This document shows, in pieces, positions 34,571-44,954 of a stretch of 64,000 nucleotides of DNA. The notes under the pieces were generated by a model. The model made no database searches and was not told the DNA's origin. It saw only the letters and a list, made by a program, of their open reading frames with translations. The first letter of the stretch is position 1; the number at the start of each line of letters is the position of its first letter. The translations under genes were made by a program, and so were the position numbers. The DNA is from Bimastos eiseni. Lineage: Eukaryota; Annelida; Clitellata; Crassiclitellata; Lumbricidae. The DNA is taken from the NCBI GenBank assembly GCA_959347315.1, contig OY365815.1, positions 18,526,514 through 18,590,513 on the forward strand, given 5' to 3'.

Positions 34571-37500
34571 CTACAAACAAGAGAAAGGAACATTCTTATT
34601 ACGAATCAAAACACGTTTTTATCTCATCGAGTAAATCTTCAACACCTATTCAAACCTTCATCAGGATCTCCTGTAAGGATCAGGCACAAAAGGGCAAAAC
34701 CAAAATGGTAAATGTCCATAGACCGATTTTAATAAGAGTAGGCCTATGACACTAGCAACAAAAGGAGTTTGGGACATAAGTAGGCCTATGCTACACATAA
34801 GCTTAGTGTTGTCTATAGTTGCCGAGCAACTTTTGTTGCGTTACCAAACGTTTCTCATAATCCAAGAAGACGATTTGCTTTTACGATCTTCGGTGGTAGT
34901 GCATGTACACTGTTGTACAGTTCGATAATAATCGATTCGGAATTCGTTTTTAGGTCGCAAGGACAAAAGGCGACGTGTTAGCCGCTGGGCCACTACAGAA
35001 GAGCATTTAATACTTTTAAAATCAGTTTTACAATAGGCCTACTTACATTCACACTGACACAGCCGCAGTATGATACCAAGCATAATTATTATGATGAACG
35101 GATGATCAAAAGTTTTTAGCAGAGTCGAATTTAATGCGGCACCCATCATGTGACCCATGCATGGGAGTTCTCCATCCCGTTATGTATACAGCTAATTTAA
35201 GCAACGCTTCCGCCTATCAAATGGATCCTTCATGGATGACTTGTCAACGATTCTATAGGACGTTTGATCACTGGACGATTGATCATTGCGGATGGTTGAT
35301 CATCGGACGATTGATCACTGTTGCTGTCAATTCTTAAAATGATTTATAGGCCTATGTAGGCATACACATTGATCACCTTAATTAATAAGGCAGAAAGAAA
35401 AATGCTGTATTTACCGCTATAAAAGATAAAAATTTACCAAACAGTAGGCCTACGCCGCCTACCTCAAAGTATATAAATCGGTGATCAATCGTCCGATGAT
35501 CAATCGTCCGATGATCAACCGTCCGGTGATCAACCGTCCATTGATCAATCGTCCCCATAACCTTGTCAGCCTTACGGGGTGGCGGGAATCGATCTCGCCT
35601 TCTATTGCTCTTCACGACAGTGTATAGTCTATTAGGCTATAACTCTACGGTCCCTTGCATCAGTCCGTTAATCAGTTTCGAACCACTGCTACACGCTGAC
35701 CTGATAAACTGGAACGAATAGTAGAGAATTTTGTTACCTTGGTAAGGCTTTCAAACATGATAACAATTCTGCAAAAACAAAACAAGAAACGACTTATAAA
35801 ACAGGAAAGACATCGCTGCCTCTTCAAAGCGAACTTTGAAATTGGCGCCCCATGGCAGGTCCCCTCCCTCTTTTATGTATTTCACATTATTCAAATACAT
35901 CGAATGACAACTGAAATTTTATGTAACTAATTAATGTATTAGTCATGCGGAACAATTGTTTATATACTTAAGCTAGGTATGCGATTGTAAAAATTGCGTT
36001 TAAAAACGTCAATAAATTCATATTGCACTCTTACCCTTTACCCTGTGCTCAGTGAAACGCCAAAATTATGCGGATAAAAGGTTTTTAAGTAATAATTACG
36101 GAAACAAATTGGCACCTACTAGATATCGATTTGTGCCAAAATTGAAACCTATAAATACATTCGGAATAAACTAATTAAAATTTGAATAAAATAAAGAGCA
36201 AAAAAGAGTAAAATTTATAATATTAGCCCTCATTTTGGCGCCCACTTCCTTTGGCGCCTGGGTCGCATGACCTCTTGCCCCATACTGCAACACCTTTGAA
36301 TGAAGGTGATTATCGCCACTACTTACCTGGCTCCATCTTTCGATTCGACATCCGGTGGCGTTCCATCCGAAATGTCCTTCATCCTTCCCACTTGCATCTC
36401 TTGCAATTTTTTTCCACCTCCATTCAACTGAGACCCTCCTCCTTCTCCTCTTCCTTCTTCTGCTCCTCCTCCCGCTTCTTTGCCGATTAGTTCGTCTTCC
36501 ACTGACAGTTTCTTCCGCAGCCACTTCATGATTTCAAGTTCTCCCCCTGCTTCATCCTCATCAGTTGTTCCATCATCTGCATCAGCAGCCACCCGGACGC
36601 TATCCAGACTCCGATAGATGTCCCGCCGCCGCATCTGATGAAGATCGGACTGTGGTGCCACTCCTTGCGGAAATCCAGGCGAGAGGTAACGCGGTTTCTC
36701 CTTTAGAGGCTTCGGTTTCTGTGACGGTGGTAAGCCCCATCTGAGGTCTGCTCCTGTCAGCCCCAGATCAGAAGCGTGTCCTCGACCGGACTTAGGTCTG
36801 CCGGGTTTGGCCAGAGTCCTTGGCTTATTGCCAGGCGACCTTCGGATTCCTTCTTCATTCCCACGTTCTATTGAGCTCAACAGTTCAGAGATGTTCGGGG
36901 TCGAACCGATGTACCTGGGTTTCTGCGGCGGAACAGGTTTCCAAGGAGAAGGACCCAACTGTTTCGACTGCTCTTTGTTCTTGATCTCTCTCTGTTGTTT
37001 GTTGTCCTCTGTCCTCGTCGTCCTCTTGTTGTCCTCATGTCCTCTTCTGTTGTAGCTGTCCTTAGCTGCCGTTGCAGCAGATTGCACAGCACAGTCGAGG
37101 TTAGAGTAAGTCCCAGCATTCGCCTGGCTGCTGATGACGTCACTTCGTTTAGTATCGAGAACGAGCGATTCCGCCATAGAGCTCTTCCCATTGGTCATGA
37201 CGTCACTGCTGTTCGTCGCTCGCAGGATCTCGTTGAGTAGGGAATCGTAGTTGCCTTCTGATAGATTGGACTGTGATGATCTAGCGGGATCGAACAACTC
37301 CGTCGTTCCTATTTCCTCGTAAGTCGTGTCCAATGGGTCGCTCCTCAGCTGGGCTTCTGCGGCGACCAAGTGAGCCAGCCCAGACATGACGTTCTTGACA
37401 AGGGCCCCTACTGCTGCCCCCTGTGGTCCAGACTGTGGTGGCCCAGGGGCGAGCGAACTTCGTCGGGCGTTTGGCCTCTGACCGTGAGCGTTCTTCATTT

Positions 37501-40500
37501 TCTTATTCTTGTTCTTCTTCTTCTTCTTTGTGACTCCTGGAATGATGACGCGGTCAGATTTCTTCGCCTTGACTGGATCTGATGAGGGGTCAGAGGTGAC
37601 GACGGGTGACCCTCCGTGACCCCCGTCACCTGCTGTTCGATTGGACGTCGCTATCCTTCGAGGCAGAGACATGAGGAAGACCCCGATTGACCGACGTGCG
37701 CTTTTCATCTTGTTCTTGTTCTTGTTCTGCCGCAGGGCATCGTCGTCGTCATCGACCTCCTCCTCTTCCGAAACGGTCAGCAGCATCTCGGGATCGTCTA
37801 GTTGACCGGCGTCACCAGCTGCATGACCTGAGACAACAGAGACCCAGAACAAATCACAATAGAGGCACAGGGCCAATCACGTCAGGGAACCAAGATCAAT
37901 CACGATTAAGTCAGTGAGTCAGTGACTGAGTCAGTGAGTGAGTCAATCAGTGAGTCAGTCAGTCAGCCAGTCAGTCAGTCAGTCAGTCAGCCGTCCGTCC
38001 GTCCGTCCATGTGTCTGTATGCGGACATAACTGCAAACTTATCTATGAATGATTTCTCACAACAATTGTTTATTGCACCCATTGTTTAAATACAACTAAT
38101 AAGTATGAAACTGGTAAGAATAGATCATGAAATCACGTTGGTCAGTGACCAAAATTACTTCAATGCGGATGTCGACAAAACATGAATTGCGATTTTGGAG
38201 ATGATGATGACGATGATGACGATGATAATGATGTGGTGGTGGTTGGAGTAGTGATGATGATGGTGGTGGTGGTGGCGGCGATGATGACAACGATGACAAC
38301 GATGAAGGTGATGATGATAATAATGATGATGGTGGTCTAATATAAGTCCTGCTCACCCGTGGCCTGTGGTTGTTTAATAAGCGACTGGATTGACTCATCG
38401 GTAGGTAGTATCTAAAAGAAATACTCAGGATAAAAGTCAATATTTGGGTAATGTAACAACAATACTATTATATCCTTCTATCCATCATTTGAACACATAA
38501 CTACGGCACTACACTTGGCTTCATTGCCACCTTCTTCGAATAGATCCTTGTACAATCTGTTGTCTCTGTCTATTGTTATCCAACTCTAACTGATTTTAAA
38601 AACTATTTCATTATCGGCCTCTGTCTTGTCTCATCCCACGTTCTCCAACCGATCCTTATACCACACAACATGTCGACTTTGGGACAATTTTCATCTTCAG
38701 TTTGAAAAAATTTCCCGATCATCCTGACATAATATAGAGCCCAGTGTTAGCAATGCAAACTAAAAAATGCACAGTCGTCCAATCAGGAAGGCAAACAGAC
38801 AGATAACCAGACAGACAGACAGCCAGCTAGCGCCGATGTCTTTCATTCCTTTCGCCTATATATATCTCTATATGTGTATATATATATGTGTATATATATA
38901 TCCGTCTCTCCCTCAATGTTTCCACTTTCCCTCTGTTTCTTGGACACGGGAAGACGCACCTGTACGTAGCTGCCGGGAAAGAAGCCGTGGTCGTCACCAT
39001 GGTAACCGCGCCACCACCCGTTATCCTGTTTCTCAACGACAACGATGACGTCACCGGCGTCGAAGTTGATGTCACCGTCCTCCGTTGCTCGATAGGGATA
39101 CAGAGCCTGAAACTCTGCCACAGTGGAGGCATATGAACATCAGAGACAGTGTTTCAATCAACGCAAACACATTACAACACGGAAAAATCTGTTAGTAGAA
39201 AGAGCAGATGTATAACGGATAATATATGCACAGGTCGTTCGTAGATCTAATAGACTAAATTCTCTAATTACTAATACTGATCTTATTTATTTACTTATTA
39301 TTTATTACCGAAATTTGATATCGCCCTTCTTCCAAAAATTTTTGCTCAGAGGTGCACACACGCGCCTCATGGCGCAATTGCCGTTGTACTGCAGAGCAAT
39401 TGAGCGCGAAGGATTTGCTCAAGGTCCCTACATAGTGACTCCCCAGACGAGGGTCGAACCCGCACACTCAGCGTACACTCAACGTTATGGGTGGCACAGT
39501 GGTCGATCGATTAGAGCGAAGATTCAAGGACGAACCCAAAGCCCGCTGTTTCTCTGCTAAACACTGGTGGTAAGGACCTTGACCCCTTGATTCGCCCTTA
39601 TAACAGACGCTGTTGACTAAGACTCTGCCCTGGAAGTATCTTCCATCTGCCATATTTCCATGTGTCTTTCGATGGGAAGAAGCAGAAAGTTACCGATTCC
39701 TGTTTCGTAGTCGTCGTCATCATCGTCATCATCGTCGAAGTCTTCGAAGGTGTCGGTTTCGTTGTCGGACGTTACCATCGTTGGTGACGTTATTATCGTT
39801 GCCATCGTTATTCTGGGTGCAGACGTGGTTGCTTTCTTGTCGGTTTCGGATGAGATTTCCGTCTTTTCGACCATTGAAGGCGGTTTTTTCACCAAAGGAG
39901 ACATCTACAGCAACACCAGCATACAGACAAATAGAGGCACACTCAGACATATGCAACCTTAGCCACGGATGAATGACTGGAGCGAGGGACTAAGTCACTA
40001 AGAAGTGGAATGGGTCGGAGCAAGGCAGAGAGAGGGGTAAAACATGGCTGCTGTGTACCTCTGATATTGTTTGCAAGAAGCTTTTGTATGGCAGGGTGGT
40101 TTACGGCGCTATATATATTGTCGTTATAATTATTATTACTACTACTATTAATAATAATAATAATATTATTACTATTATTGTTGCCATTATTATTATTATT
40201 ATTATTATTAATGTTATATTTATTATTATTATTATTATTAATATATTATTAGTACTAATATTATTATCATTATTATTTTATTATTATGTTATCAACATCA
40301 TCGTCATCATATCCATTGTCAACATCATCAGCGTATGAATAATAGTGGTGTTGACATATTAAAGTGACAGTAATGTAAGGATTGATGAGGAACATCATTA
40401 TGGTGGTGATGATTATGACAAAAACATGTGTCTATGGAGTTGGTGGCTTACTCCTTCTCTGACGTGGGTCCTCGGGAACCACCCGATCTCGCCCGACTCC

Positions 40501-43500
40501 TTCTTTTCTCCTTTCATCCATCCGTCCTTCTCTTCGTCCATAAAGAAGATGACGTCGTTGACATCCAGCGACAGGTGGTTGGCTTCGTCTGAATCCATCG
40601 AGTACATGACGACGAATGTCTTGCGGTTTTCTGACAGAGAACAATGAACGAAGTTAATGACAAAACGAGTAACATGATTATACACCAAGTGACTTAAAGC
40701 GAGGGCTGGCGTTAATAACAGTCGGTTGGTTCACGCAATTGTAACCGCCTGATCAATGCCTCAGCAGAACCGCTGAGATTTGTGGCATGGCGGTATGTGG
40801 CACGGTGGCCGATTGGCTAGAGCGGTCGGTCTGTAACGCTGTGTGTGCGCTGAGTGAGAGGGGTCGACCCTCGTCCGAGGCGTCAGTCACTGTGTAGGGG
40901 CCTTGAGCAAGTCCTCCGCACACAATTGCTCTGCAGTACAACTACATTTACCACCCTGAGTTGCGTCGTCGAGGTGTGTACACGCTTTTGTGTACGACTT
41001 GTCGTGTTAAAGCGCGATGTAAAGCCGAGTTGTATTGTATTGTATTTGGGTGGCTGCTTTACTGGTCGCGCTTCTTTCTCTAGGATCAGAGGAGGAGTGC
41101 AACCGGTCTATATGCATATATATATATTATATATATATTATATATATGTTATGTATATATGCAGTATTTTGCATATTTTTACTTTGCATTTCCAGATATT
41201 TCTATGTTTATTCGCAATAAAAGAAACGTTATAATATATATATATATATGAATATATATATATATATATATATATGATTCTGATAGATCAATATACCTGT
41301 TTGACTGGGTTTCCTCGCAGTCGTTGTAATTGCATTGTCTGTATATTGGTTCTTCTTCGTCATTTCGTTCTTCTGACGCATAGGGACACCATGCAGGCCT
41401 AGCACTTTTCCGTTGGTTTTTGGCATCAGCAGGTTTCCAATCATCGCCGTCTCAGCTGTGGTTTTTCCAGGAGTCCCGTTCATCCCTCTTCCATTACTCC
41501 TCGCTTCGTCTATCATCCCAGCCTCCTTCTCTGTCTCGTCCTCTCCTCGCTCTTTGTGGTCAGTGATGTCCGTCGTTGGATCTTTATCGGCCTTTGTATT
41601 CTCGGTAATGTTCGCAGCCTCTCCAGGTTTCCTCTTCTTCCACGGCCTCTTCAGTGGCCAGTGAAGGCTCTTGGAAAAGCCATTGCTGGTACTGTCCCCC
41701 ATCGCTTCCTTTTCTCTCGCTTCTTCAACCGTCTCAGACAGATTGGCGTAGACGGTAGTCAAAGACGTCGAATTGTCTACAGAACAAGAAAACTAGCAGA
41801 TGCACTTAGGTTGGGTGGTCTTCTTAGAAAGCGAAATAGGTCAATACAGACCGTCTTCTTACCAATATAGAGATTGGTCAATACAGACATCATATGAGAA
41901 GAAATATGTCAATACAGACAACTTTAGTATCATATTTTGTGAGACTTGAAAAATGTTCTAAGCCAGTCCGCTCCAGTCACTCGAGGAAGATCCGACTTTG
42001 AACTGAACAAGTTGTCATAATGACCACACGCTATCCATGCAGAATAATGGCCTCAATATATTCTCCTCAGTGCGAACTCATCTGGCATGACCTCAGTGTA
42101 AGGTCAAACGACATTAATTGGTTTAGTTCTCAGGGTTTGATTAAACAATTTCGATAAAGAAAACCCACCTGTTTGATTTCCTCTGGTCTCGTTCCCGACA
42201 TCTGCTGCCTCGTTCTGATCACTGTTCTCGTCGTTCAATTTCCGACCGAAAACAGAATTCTGCTAATAGATGGAAATAATTTAACAACCAAACGAAGAAA
42301 TTTCAACGCTTACTTCTAACGACGGTGGTATAATAAGACCAAACGTCTAATATTATATACATATTATATATATATGTATTCACAGGTTCACATTGCGTAT
42401 GTGAGTATATGAAGCAATACGTAGGCTACGTGTAGGCCTGTGCTTGACAAGGCCTGGCAGGGCCCGCGGAGATAAGATGAAAATGCAGAGACCTACACAC
42501 AAGATGCATGCAAGTCAAGGATTTCAATCAGTTCAATACAATGGGATTATTGTTTTGGAATAGTCAACATTATATTGTCATAATATCTAGACCAAGTAGG
42601 CCTAAAGGTCTAACTTCCGTAAAGATTGATACGAATGAATTGGATCAGACCCAACATGTTGAGCCCTAGTTGAATCATGCTTATGCAATCCGTTAAAAAT
42701 TAATATAAGTTAATGCCAAGATTAGGTGTGCCAGAATTCAATTCCGCTATGCTCGACAATTATTCATTGCACTGATTCATTTCACAGGTCACATGATTTG
42801 TAAGGACCATGGCGAACAATTAAGGTAAACGCCGGGAGGCTTATTAAATTTTTTGAACGTCACACGTCAGTCGAACGACAATGGGCATTGTTAAGCGATG
42901 CTACTACATCCGACGAATTTCAGAGTCGAATTGAAAATGGTTAAGAGTGTCGTCCTTTGTTAGACGCAAAGGACAGATGCAGACAAGTGGCAGAAATATT
43001 TCCATCTGACGAATGTATAAGCAATCGATTATCATGGGATAAAACCGACTGGAGTAACAAAGATACTAGGAATCACAAGTCACAACCCACCCTGAGCAAT
43101 AGTCGAGCCTAGGCAACAGTCCACCCTGAACAACAGTCCACCCTAGGCAACAGTCCACTCAAAGCAACAGTTCATCATAAGTAACAGTTCACCCTAAGCA
43201 ACAGTTCACCCTAACAGTTCACCCTAAGCAACAGTTCACCCTAACAGTTCACCCTAAGCAACATTCCTTCATTCCAGTCCACACTAAACAGTAAACATTC
43301 AGCATTGCAGCAGCTTGCACTTTGGGCTGCGTAGGTTACAACTCGCTTCGACGCAGACCAAAGCGTTTAGAAAGGCACATACGTAGTACATCAAAAAGAT
43401 GGACATCCGTAGCGAACATTCGCCTGCACATAAAGGTAGGTGTTGGTGTTGTTCGCGGTGAGCTTCTGTCATAACAAGTAGATGACCCAATTTAAATATG

Positions 43501-44443
43501 GAGCCAGGAAGGTAGAAGCCTGTTTTAAGGTTTCATAAATGAGACATCAAGAACCGAAAAATGCAGGCAATAATAATTACATTTATTTTTATCATGATTT
43601 CCTTTTATACCGCAATCATTTCGAACACGAATATCACTCCATAATTAAGGGTCGCAATTAATACTTTCACCCAGGTAATAATTTTAAAATATGTAGGCCT
43701 ATGATACTCTCATAGTCGCAGAAGTAACTAAATTCTTAAAATTTTTCTCGATTCAATTGGCTTCAGAATTGTACAATACAAAACTATATAACTGTATTTG
43801 ATGCAACCCTCCTTCCCAGGGTTCAGAGGTGCATATATGATATAGTCCGAGCTGTCTAACCAATCGGTCATCGTGCTACACAATAATGAATTGGATAGTA
43901 TAATTTAATATCGATTTCAAAACTTTCAAACTAAACAGGATACTGTGAACTGATCCACTCTGGTGTTTAATATATTCGTTGGGTACAACGCAGCCACACT
44001 GACCTTGTGTTTGAACTTAGATCTGTAGCAGGTGAAGATGACTATGATTAAAACGGTGATTAGCGGAATTCCAACGAGACAAACAGGAAGGGCGATTGCC
44101 AGAGGGCGCCACGATGAATTGCCTTCTGCTAAGAATTAACAATTATAGTTGGACAATAGACAAGTAGTATGTAACATGTATACGTTTAGTGGGTATGTTA
44201 CTATACTGCCCTAAACGCATGTAATGCCACATTCTAGTATCCAAGAAAATGAATGAACTACGAATGGGGTATTCGAAGTTACAGGCAGAGAGGGAGAAAT
44301 AGAGATAGGCCAAGAGGTAGGCATAGTGGCATATATATATATATACTATATATATATATATAAATATGCGCTTCTGAGCCAAACATTTTGGAAGAAGGGC
44401 GATATCAAATTTCAGGAATTTCAATTTATATATATATATAATT

Positions 44444-44474
<31 letters not shown>

Positions 44475-44521
44475 CATGATGTGGCGATAGGTGGATGTAT
44501 CTCTGAACATGTACGTTGGCG

Positions 44522-44568
<47 letters not shown>

Positions 44569-44954
44569 AAGAGAGAGAGAGAAAGAGAGAGAGAGAAAGA
44601 GAGAGGGACAGGAAATGACCAATGGCCACTCTCGTTTATCATTGACCTCATAACCTTCGTGCTGGTCGCTGCTCCTGGCGCCATGACGTTAAAAATACGA
44701 GCAACTGATTGTATATTATACCGACTTTACACACAGAGAAGGGGCCTTTACACTAATCATATATACAACAGATATTGACAGGTTATATATAAAATTTGTT
44801 GTATGTATGATAATAATGTAGTGTGTGTGTTTGTGTGTGTGTGTGTGTGTGTGTATGTGTGTGTGTGTGTAACTGCGTATGTGTGCATGTGGTCATAACA
44901 CTGACCTGGGAATGCCATCGATGTGTCGTTTTCTCTGGCAATTGTCGTCGTCAT
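34541..44954 (-). CDS. Single-pass membrane adaptor-like protein with two SH3 domains
   Basis: I do not recognise a named orthologue. Eleven exons join in phase: 44906-44954, 44004-44128, 42169-42259, 41297-41776, 40452-40630, 39694-39904, 38960-39114, 38357-38411, 36327-37827, 35738-35768 and 34541-34570, giving 968 codons plus TAA. Order of parts: N-terminus of about 24 residues with two N-glycosylation sequons (N9, N20); membrane helix about 25-49; Cys50 then basic RSKFKHK, so the long part is cytosolic; YANL at Y98; SH3-1 about 250-306; Asp-rich linker; SH3-2 about 379-430; then a 500-residue basic, acidic and proline-rich tail with YEEI (Y618), YDSL (Y642), YSNL (Y689) and YRSL (Y853); C-terminus EESFV. 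There is no cleavable signal peptide in this model. An upstream exon adding more extracellular sequence cannot be excluded. The two terminal mini-exons rest on splice sites and phase only. Confidence 0.72.
35262..35555. repeat. Two inverted arrays of a 15-bp unit
   Basis: Left array 35262-35325: units like GACGATTGATCACTG. Right array 35478-35555: units like TGATCAATCGTCCGA in reverse orientation, four to five copies. They are about 150 bases apart, so the arms can pair. They lie in the last-but-one intron of the adaptor-like gene. Confidence 0.8.
36327..37827 (-). CDS. 1.5-kb tail exon with tyrosine and PxxP motifs
   Basis: A single 1,501-base open exon, entering in phase 1 after CTCAG and leaving in phase 2 at CCAG|GTAAGT. 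It begins GHAAGDAGQLDDPEML, then a Glu/Asp block, KNKNK and KKKKKNKNKK basic blocks, RRSIG and RRSSL serine sites, and TTYEEIG, GNYDSLL, GTYSNLD and DIYRSLD. Proline-rich stretches follow (PWKPVPPQKPRY, PPSQKPKPLKEKPR) that resemble SH3 ligands. No folded domain is evident. Its uninterrupted 500 codons make it clearly coding. Confidence 0.9.
37915..38006. repeat. (GTCA)n and (CCGT)n microsatellites
   Basis: CAGTGAGT/GTCAGTCA repeats, then CGTCCGTCCGTCC, in the intron just upstream of the 1.5-kb exon. Confidence 0.85.
38195..38340. repeat. (GAT/GGT)n trinucleotide tract
   Basis: Imperfect GATGATGAC and GGTGGTGGT repeats in an intron of the adaptor-like gene, ending about 15 bases from exon 38357-38411. 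The same trinucleotide appears as the Asp run in the exon at 39694. Confidence 0.85.
38960..39114 (-). CDS. SH3-2 exon of the adaptor-like gene
   Basis: A 155-base exon with donor CAG|GTGCGT. It reads EFQALYPYRATEDGDINFDA, then GDVIVVVEKQDNGWWRGYHG and FFPGSYVQV. This is a complete canonical SH3 domain with ALYPY, the WW pair, the conserved Gly and FFPxxYV. The next exon, 38357-38411, reads ILPTDESIQSLIKQPQAT and bridges to the long exon in phase. Confidence 0.92.
39283..39486 (-). mobile_element. tRNA-derived SINE, minus orientation, head truncated
   Basis: A TTATTTATTA tail at low coordinates, then the core (GAGCAATTGAGCGCGAAGGA on the plus strand) and B-box complement GGGTCGAACCC. The A-box part is missing. 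Immediately next, at about 39488, a plus-oriented head GGTGGCACAGTGGTCGATCG begins, so two copies abut head to head. Confidence 0.75.
39694..39904 (-). CDS. Acidic linker exon between the SH3 domains
   Basis: A 211-base exon, phase 0 in and phase 1 out (donor ATCG|GTAACT). It reads MSPLVKKPPSMVEKTEISSE and ends in a run of Asp encoded by a GAT/GAC repeat followed by DYETGI. The N-terminal part, KKPPS, is mildly proline-rich. The Asp run makes length polymorphism likely. An alternative frame is open but gives an unnatural Asn/Arg-rich product and would break phase with the SH3 exons. Confidence 0.65.
40118..40290. repeat. (TTA)n tract
   Basis: Imperfect ATT/TTA trinucleotides of about 170 bases in the intron between the SH3-1 exon and the acidic linker exon. 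Confidence 0.9.
40452..40630 (-). CDS. SH3-1 exon of the adaptor-like gene
   Basis: A 179-base exon (acceptor TCTGTCAG, donor GGA|GTAAGC), phase 1 in and 0 out. It reads ENRKTFVVMYSMDSDEANHL, then LDVNDVIFFMDEEKDGWMKG and EIGWFPRTHVREG. It has the SH3 pattern of an ALYDY-like start (here VVMYSM), acidic RT loop, the DGW of the WW position, and GWFPxxxV at the end. The ALYDY motif is degenerate, so ligand preference may be unusual. Confidence 0.85.
40784..41048 (+). mobile_element. tRNA-derived SINE, full-length plus copy
   Basis: A-box-like GTGGCACGGTGGCCGATTGG with TAGAGCGGTCGG, B-box-like GGGTCGACCCTCG, core CCTTGAGCAAGTCCTCCGCA with AATTGCTCTGCAGTACAAC, then a different 3' part ending GCGCGATGTAAAGCCGAG and a TTGTATTGTATTGTATTT tail. 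It lies in the intron between exons 41297 and 40630 of the adaptor-like gene. Confidence 0.85.
41297..41776 (-). CDS. Cytosolic linker exon with YANL motif
   Basis: A 480-base exon, phase 1 in and phase 1 out, read from DNSTSLTTVYANLSETV. It follows the 91-base exon 42169-42259 (NSVFGRKLNDENSDQNEAAD). The stretch is hydrophilic, rich in Lys, Glu and Thr, with no recognisable fold. The YANL motif fits the YxN consensus bound by the Grb2 SH2 domain. The donor is CAG|GTATAT, next to an (AT)n run. Confidence 0.75.
43088..43275. repeat. About 18-bp minisatellite
   Basis: About ten copies of CAACAGTCCACCCTAGGC / CAACAGTTCACCCTAAGC in an intron of the adaptor-like gene. Confidence 0.85.
44004..44128 (-). 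CDS. Membrane-helix exon of the adaptor-like gene
   Basis: Enters in phase 1 and leaves in phase 0 at CACAAG|GTCAGT. It reads AEGNSSWRPLAIALPVCLVG and continues through IPLITVLIIVIFTC to YRSKFKHK. This gives a hydrophobic run of about 25 residues followed by Cys and a basic patch, the usual positive-inside signature and a possible palmitoylation site. The acceptor is a tandem TTAGCAG, so either AG could be used, adding or dropping one residue. Confidence 0.72.
44375..44425 (+). mobile_element. SINE 3' fragment
   Basis: Contains GCTTCTGAGCCAAACATTTT and GGAAGAAGGGCGATATCAAA, the 3' end of the SINE copies at 5437 and 39283 in the opposite orientation. Confidence 0.55.
44445..44608. repeat. (GA)n microsatellite, interrupted
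   Basis: Two GA arrays split by about 55 bases of unique sequence. They lie in the first intron of the adaptor-like gene. Confidence 0.95.
44820..44875. repeat. (GT)n microsatellite
   Basis: About 50 bases of GT repeat, 30 bases from the donor of the proposed first coding exon 44906-44954. Confidence 0.95.
44906..44954 (-). CDS. Proposed first coding exon of the adaptor-like gene
   Basis: The ATG at 44954 opens MTTTIARENDTSMAFP and runs to a CCAG|GTCAGT donor in phase 1. This matches the phase-1 acceptor of the membrane-helix exon at 44128. It supplies only 16 residues, including an N-D-T sequon, and no signal peptide, so the downstream helix would act as a signal anchor. The flank is purine-rich on the minus strand and a (GT)n microsatellite lies just inside the following intron. 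Phase fit and donor are good, but there is no homology to back the start. Confidence 0.5.

Noticed and set aside
34940..35000. tRNA-like stretch (GTGGCCCAGCGGCTAACACG on the minus strand)
   Set aside because: Only an A-box-like half; no foldable cloverleaf or B-box, probably an old SINE relic.
35560..35650. tRNA-like region with GATCGATTCCC
   Set aside because: B-box-like only and arms do not pair; not a tRNA gene.
36171..36524. 117-codon minus frame rich in Arg/Lys
   Set aside because: Shifted frame over the end of the real 1.5-kb exon and its intron.
36807..37582. Plus-strand open frames over the 1.5-kb exon
   Set aside because: Antisense shadows of a strongly coding minus-strand exon.
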